A DNA stretch of 8,303 bases from Eudoraea sp. GTDB taxonomy: Bacteria > Bacteroidota > Bacteroidia > Flavobacteriales > Flavobacteriaceae. Numbering within the stretch: position 1 is the stretch's first letter; each line of letters opens with the position of its first letter. The stretch lies in contig JABDPH010000181.1 in the NCBI GenBank assembly GCA_013042925.1, positions 1-8,303 on the forward strand, in the 5' to 3' direction. Below are positions 5,790-8,303 of this stretch, piece after piece. Under the pieces are notes generated by a model that worked only from the letters and a program-made list of their open reading frames with translations, was not told the origin of the DNA and searched no databases. Made by a program: the position numbers and the translations under genes.

Positions 5790-7979
5790 ATGTCGAAGAA
5801 AAAGAAAAGGGCAAAAAGCCATAAAAGAAATGAAATTACAAAAGGGATATTCTCGGTACTAGAGAAAGAACCCTCTAAAAGTTTTAATTATAAACAAGTT
5901 GCTTCAAAACTTGAATTAAGAGATACAGAAAGCCGGAATTTATTGATTAGAAGATTAGGTGAATTAAAAAATGAAAAGCGAATACAGGAGAATGTAAGAG
6001 GTAAATACCAGGCCATTGCAAATGGAAATTACTATAAGGGAAAGGTTGATATTACCGCAAGAGGTAATGCATATGTTGTTGTTGATGAATTAGAGAACGA
6101 CGTCTTTGTGCCATATAACAGAATAAACAGGGCTTTTCATGGTGACACTGTTGAGGTAGATATATTTAAAAAGAGAAGCAGTAAAAAACCGGAAGGTGAA
6201 ATAAAGAAGATACTGGAGCGAAAAAAGAAAAGATTTGTAGGTATAGTAGACTTGCAAAAGACATTCGCATTTATCAGACCTACCGATATAAGAATGTATA
6301 CAGATATTTTTATTTCGCATGAAAATATAGGTAAAGCAAAGAATGGAGAGAAAGTACTTGTAGAAATTATTGATTGGCCCGATAAAGATGATTCTCCTTA
6401 CGGTAAAATAATTGAAATACTTGGTAAACCCGGGGACCACCATACAGAAATCCATGCCATATTAGCTGAGTATGGTTTACCTTCTGAATTTCCGGCTGAA
6501 GTGGAGAGTTATGCGAATTCTTTGGATACTTCAATAAAACAGGAAGAAATTTTAAAAAGAAATGACTTAAGGGAGCTTCTTACATTTACTATAGATCCTA
6601 AGGATGCCAAAGATTTTGATGATGCTTTATCCTTTGAAGTCTTAGATAATGGTAATTTCTCAATAGGTATTCATATAGCAGATGTTTCTCATTATCTAAA
6701 GCCGGATACCATATTGGAACAAGAAGCTTATGAACGGGCAACTTCCGTCTATTTGGTAGACAGGGTTGTGCCAATGTTACCTGAAGTTTTATCTAATAAT
6801 GCTTGTTCATTGCGCCCGCATGAAGATAAATATACCTTTTCCGCAATTTTTGAGTTAGATGAACATTGTTCCGTAAAAAATCAATGGTTTGGACGCACAG
6901 TTATTAATTCAAACGAACGGTTTGCTTATGAGGAAGCCCAACATATTATAGAAACCGGAAAAGGATTGATTCCTGAAACTGTTTCAATTCGAAATAAAGC
7001 GTATTCAGTGGCCAGTGAAACCGTTTATGCAATAAACACCTTAAATAGGCTGGCTAAGAAAATGAGAAGCAGAAGAATGGATTCCGGAGCTATTTCTTTT
7101 GATAAAGTAGAAGTTAAATTCAATCTTAACTCAAAAAATGAGCCGGAAGGCGTTTATTTTAAAGAGGCCAAGGACTCAAATAAATTAATTGAGGAATTTA
7201 TGTTATTGGCGAATCGCAGAGTAGCAGCTTTTATTGGTAAACAAAAACCAACAAAAACGTTTGTGTATCGAATTCATGATCAGCCGGATGAGGAAAAATT
7301 GTTAGCTTTAAACAGTATTATTTCACGTTTTGGACACAAGCTTAACCTCAGGGACAAAAAAGCCGTTAGCAACTCTTTAAATAAGCTCCTGGAGGATGTT
7401 AAAGGCAAGAAAGAACAAAATCTTGTTGATACCTTAGCGATTCGCAGCATGAGTAAGGCAGTTTACAGTACGGATAATATAGGGCACTATGGTTTAGCAT
7501 TCGATTTTTACTCTCATTTTACATCCCCTATCAGGCGTTATCCTGATGTAATGGTACACAGACTGCTACAGCATTATTTAGAGGGAGGGAAATCTCCCAA
7601 CAGCGAAATCTATGAAGAAATGTGCAAGCACTCTTCCGATATGGAAAATTTGGCAGCCAATGCTGAACGCGATTCAATTAAATATATGCAGATTAAGTTC
7701 ATGCAGGATCATAAGGATCAGGAATTCAGAGGTGTTATTTCCGGAGTTACAGAATGGGGAATTTACGTTGAAATAATCGAAAATAAATGCGAAGGAATGG
7801 TCCGAATACGGGATATAAAGGATGATTATTATACCTTTGATGAACGGGAATATGCTATAATAGGAGAACGAACCTATAAAAAGTACCAGCTGGGAGATAT
7901 AGTTATGGTAATGGTAAAAAGCACGGATTTAGTAAAGCGCCATCTTGATTTCTCTCTTTTAGGCAAACCTGAAGAATAA
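5790..7979 (+). CDS. rnr: ribonuclease R
   Basis: RNB-family 3'-to-5' exoribonuclease of 729 residues that degrades RNA to mononucleotides, including structured RNA, in mRNA and rRNA quality control. Domains in order: a basic N-terminal tail (KKKKRAKSHKR, 3-13), a winged-helix segment (about 15-73), two cold-shock domains (about 80-127 and 148-212), the RNB catalytic domain (about 256-600) and an S1 domain (about 645-724). The metal-binding acids lie in FTIDPKDAKDFDDAL (266-280): Asp269, Asp275, Asp277 and Asp278, all present. The RNB signature HYGLAFDFYSHFTSPIRRYP (566-585) is intact, including Tyr574 and the paired arginines 582-583. ATG 5790 is secure because an in-frame TAA lies at 5763-5765 with no other start between. 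The chain stops just after S1, so the lysine-rich C-terminal extension of E. coli RNase R is absent. It runs divergently from rpiB behind a long AT-rich leader region; a secreted-protein gene follows 56 bases downstream. Confidence 0.97.
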   Translation: MSKKKKRAKSHKRNEITKGIFSVLEKEPSKSFNYKQVASKLELRDTESRNLLIRRLGELKNEKRIQENVRGKYQAIANGNYYKGKVDITARGNAYVVVDELENDVFVPYNRINRAFHGDTVEVDIFKKRSSKKPEGEIKKILERKKKRFVGIVDLQKTFAFIRPTDIRMYTDIFISHENIGKAKNGEKVLVEIIDWPDKDDSPYGKIIEILGKPGDHHTEIHAILAEYGLPSEFPAEVESYANSLDTSIKQEEILKRNDLRELLTFTIDPKDAKDFDDALSFEVLDNGNFSIGIHIADVSHYLKPDTILEQEAYERATSVYLVDRVVPMLPEVLSNNACSLRPHEDKYTFSAIFELDEHCSVKNQWFGRTVINSNERFAYEEAQHIIETGKGLIPETVSIRNKAYSVASETVYAINTLNRLAKKMRSRRMDSGAISFDKVEVKFNLNSKNEPEGVYFKEAKDSNKLIEEFMLLANRRVAAFIGKQKPTKTFVYRIHDQPDEEKLLALNSIISRFGHKLNLRDKKAVSNSLNKLLEDVKGKKEQNLVDTLAIRSMSKAVYSTDNIGHYGLAFDFYSHFTSPIRRYPDVMVHRLLQHYLEGGKSPNSEIYEEMCKHSSDMENLAANAERDSIKYMQIKFMQDHKDQEFRGVISGVTEWGIYVEIIENKCEGMVRIRDIKDDYYTFDEREYAIIGERTYKKYQLGDIVMVMVKSTDLVKRHLDFSLLGKPEE

Positions 7980-8035
7980 CTCATTTTTGGAATAGAATTT
8001 GTTTAATCTCAGGGATAAACACTAAAACCAACGTA

Positions 8036-8303
8036 ATGAAACAAGTAATACTTTTTGTTTTTTTTCTGTTTCTTATGCACACCGCAAGACCACAGGATGG
8101 CAAAATCAGTATGAATTTGGCAAACTTCACTGAGGTTAAGGCATTTGATGGAATATCTGTGAATTTGATTAAATCAAATGAAAACAAAGCTGTAATTACA
8201 GGAGCAAACACAGATAAGGTTAATTTTGTTAATTCAGATGGAATACTTAAAATCCGAATGGAAATAACCAAAATTTTTAGTGGATACAGGACCTTTGTAG
8301 ATC
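8036..8303 (+). CDS. head GIN domain (DUF2807) secreted protein, N-terminal part
   Basis: The first 89 codons of a gene that runs off the right edge. The start MKQVILFVFFLFLMHTA is a short signal peptide (Lys2, hydrophobic core 4-14), with cleavage probably near residues 17-20, so the product should be exported. From about residue 31 the sequence reads FTEVKAFDGISVNLIKSNEN, then KAVITGANTDKVNFVNSDGI and LKIRM. This matches the opening of the head GIN domain, a repeated beta-strand domain common in Bacteroidota envelope proteins, usually with the pattern 'F..i.v.g.i.v.l.qg....v.v.g.....v...v.dg.L.I'. The function of the family is not established. It lies 56 bases after rnr on the same strand with no clear terminator between; co-transcription or an internal promoter are both possible. 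Full proteins of this family are usually around 200-250 residues, so more than half is missing. Confidence 0.82.
   Translation, partial: MKQVILFVFFLFLMHTARPQDGKISMNLANFTEVKAFDGISVNLIKSNENKAVITGANTDKVNFVNSDGILKIRMEITKIFSGYRTFVD

Noticed and set aside
6090..6455. 121-residue - strand frame inside rnr
   Set aside because: It is antisense to the conserved cold-shock domains of RNase R and has the F/Y/I-rich make-up of a shadow frame.
8000..8021. Inverted repeat TGTTTA / TAAACA after rnr
   Set aside because: The six-base stem is AT-rich, the loop is ten bases and no T-run follows, so it does not look like an intrinsic terminator and may be chance.
7981..8271. 96-residue - strand frame opposite the head GIN gene
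   Set aside because: It is a shadow of the + strand gene, which has a signal peptide and a recognisable domain; the antisense product has no family features.

Overview
The window looks like a stretch of a Bacteroidota chromosome, most likely from a flavobacterium. The evidence is moderately low G+C, A-rich leaders in place of strong Shine-Dalgarno sites, a TAnnTTTG-type -7 promoter box, an RNase R of the Bacteroidota form, and a secreted head-GIN (DUF2807) protein. This assignment is an inference from style and protein content, as there is no rRNA gene here to settle it. I see no tRNA or rRNA genes, insertion sequences, CRISPR arrays, phage genes or attachment sites.

Left part (1-3322, + strand): the C-terminal end of a probable Gfo/Idh/MocA-family oxidoreductase is followed, after 53 bases, by a three-gene cluster. 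The cluster is an AMP-forming acyl-CoA synthetase very close in its motifs to ACSF3/MatB malonyl-CoA synthetases, a 40-residue single-helix membrane protein, and a sodium:solute symporter (SSS family). The synthetase and the small gene are separated by one base, and the small gene overlaps the symporter start as TAATG, so the three are almost certainly one translationally coupled operon. A reasonable reading is that the symporter brings in a carboxylic acid and the synthetase traps it as a CoA thioester, with the small protein as a symporter accessory subunit. The substrate is not shown by the sequence.

Middle part (3365-5173, - strand): three tightly packed genes run leftward and converge on the symporter. 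They are rpiB (ribose-5-phosphate isomerase B), a zinc-type cation diffusion facilitator with a histidine-rich N-terminus, and an ElaA-like GNAT acetyltransferase. Gaps of 9 and 3 bases point to one transcript, and a perfect TAACTTTG box lies 25 bases before rpiB.

Right part (5174-8303): a very AT-rich 616-base intergenic region separates the divergent rpiB and rnr genes and holds no convincing gene. Then follows rnr (RNase R, complete, catalytic residues intact) and, 56 bases downstream on the same strand, the 5' part of a secreted head-GIN domain protein cut off by the window edge.

Most of the window is housekeeping and accessory metabolism. The least described element is the 40-residue membrane protein wedged between the acyl-CoA synthetase and the symporter.
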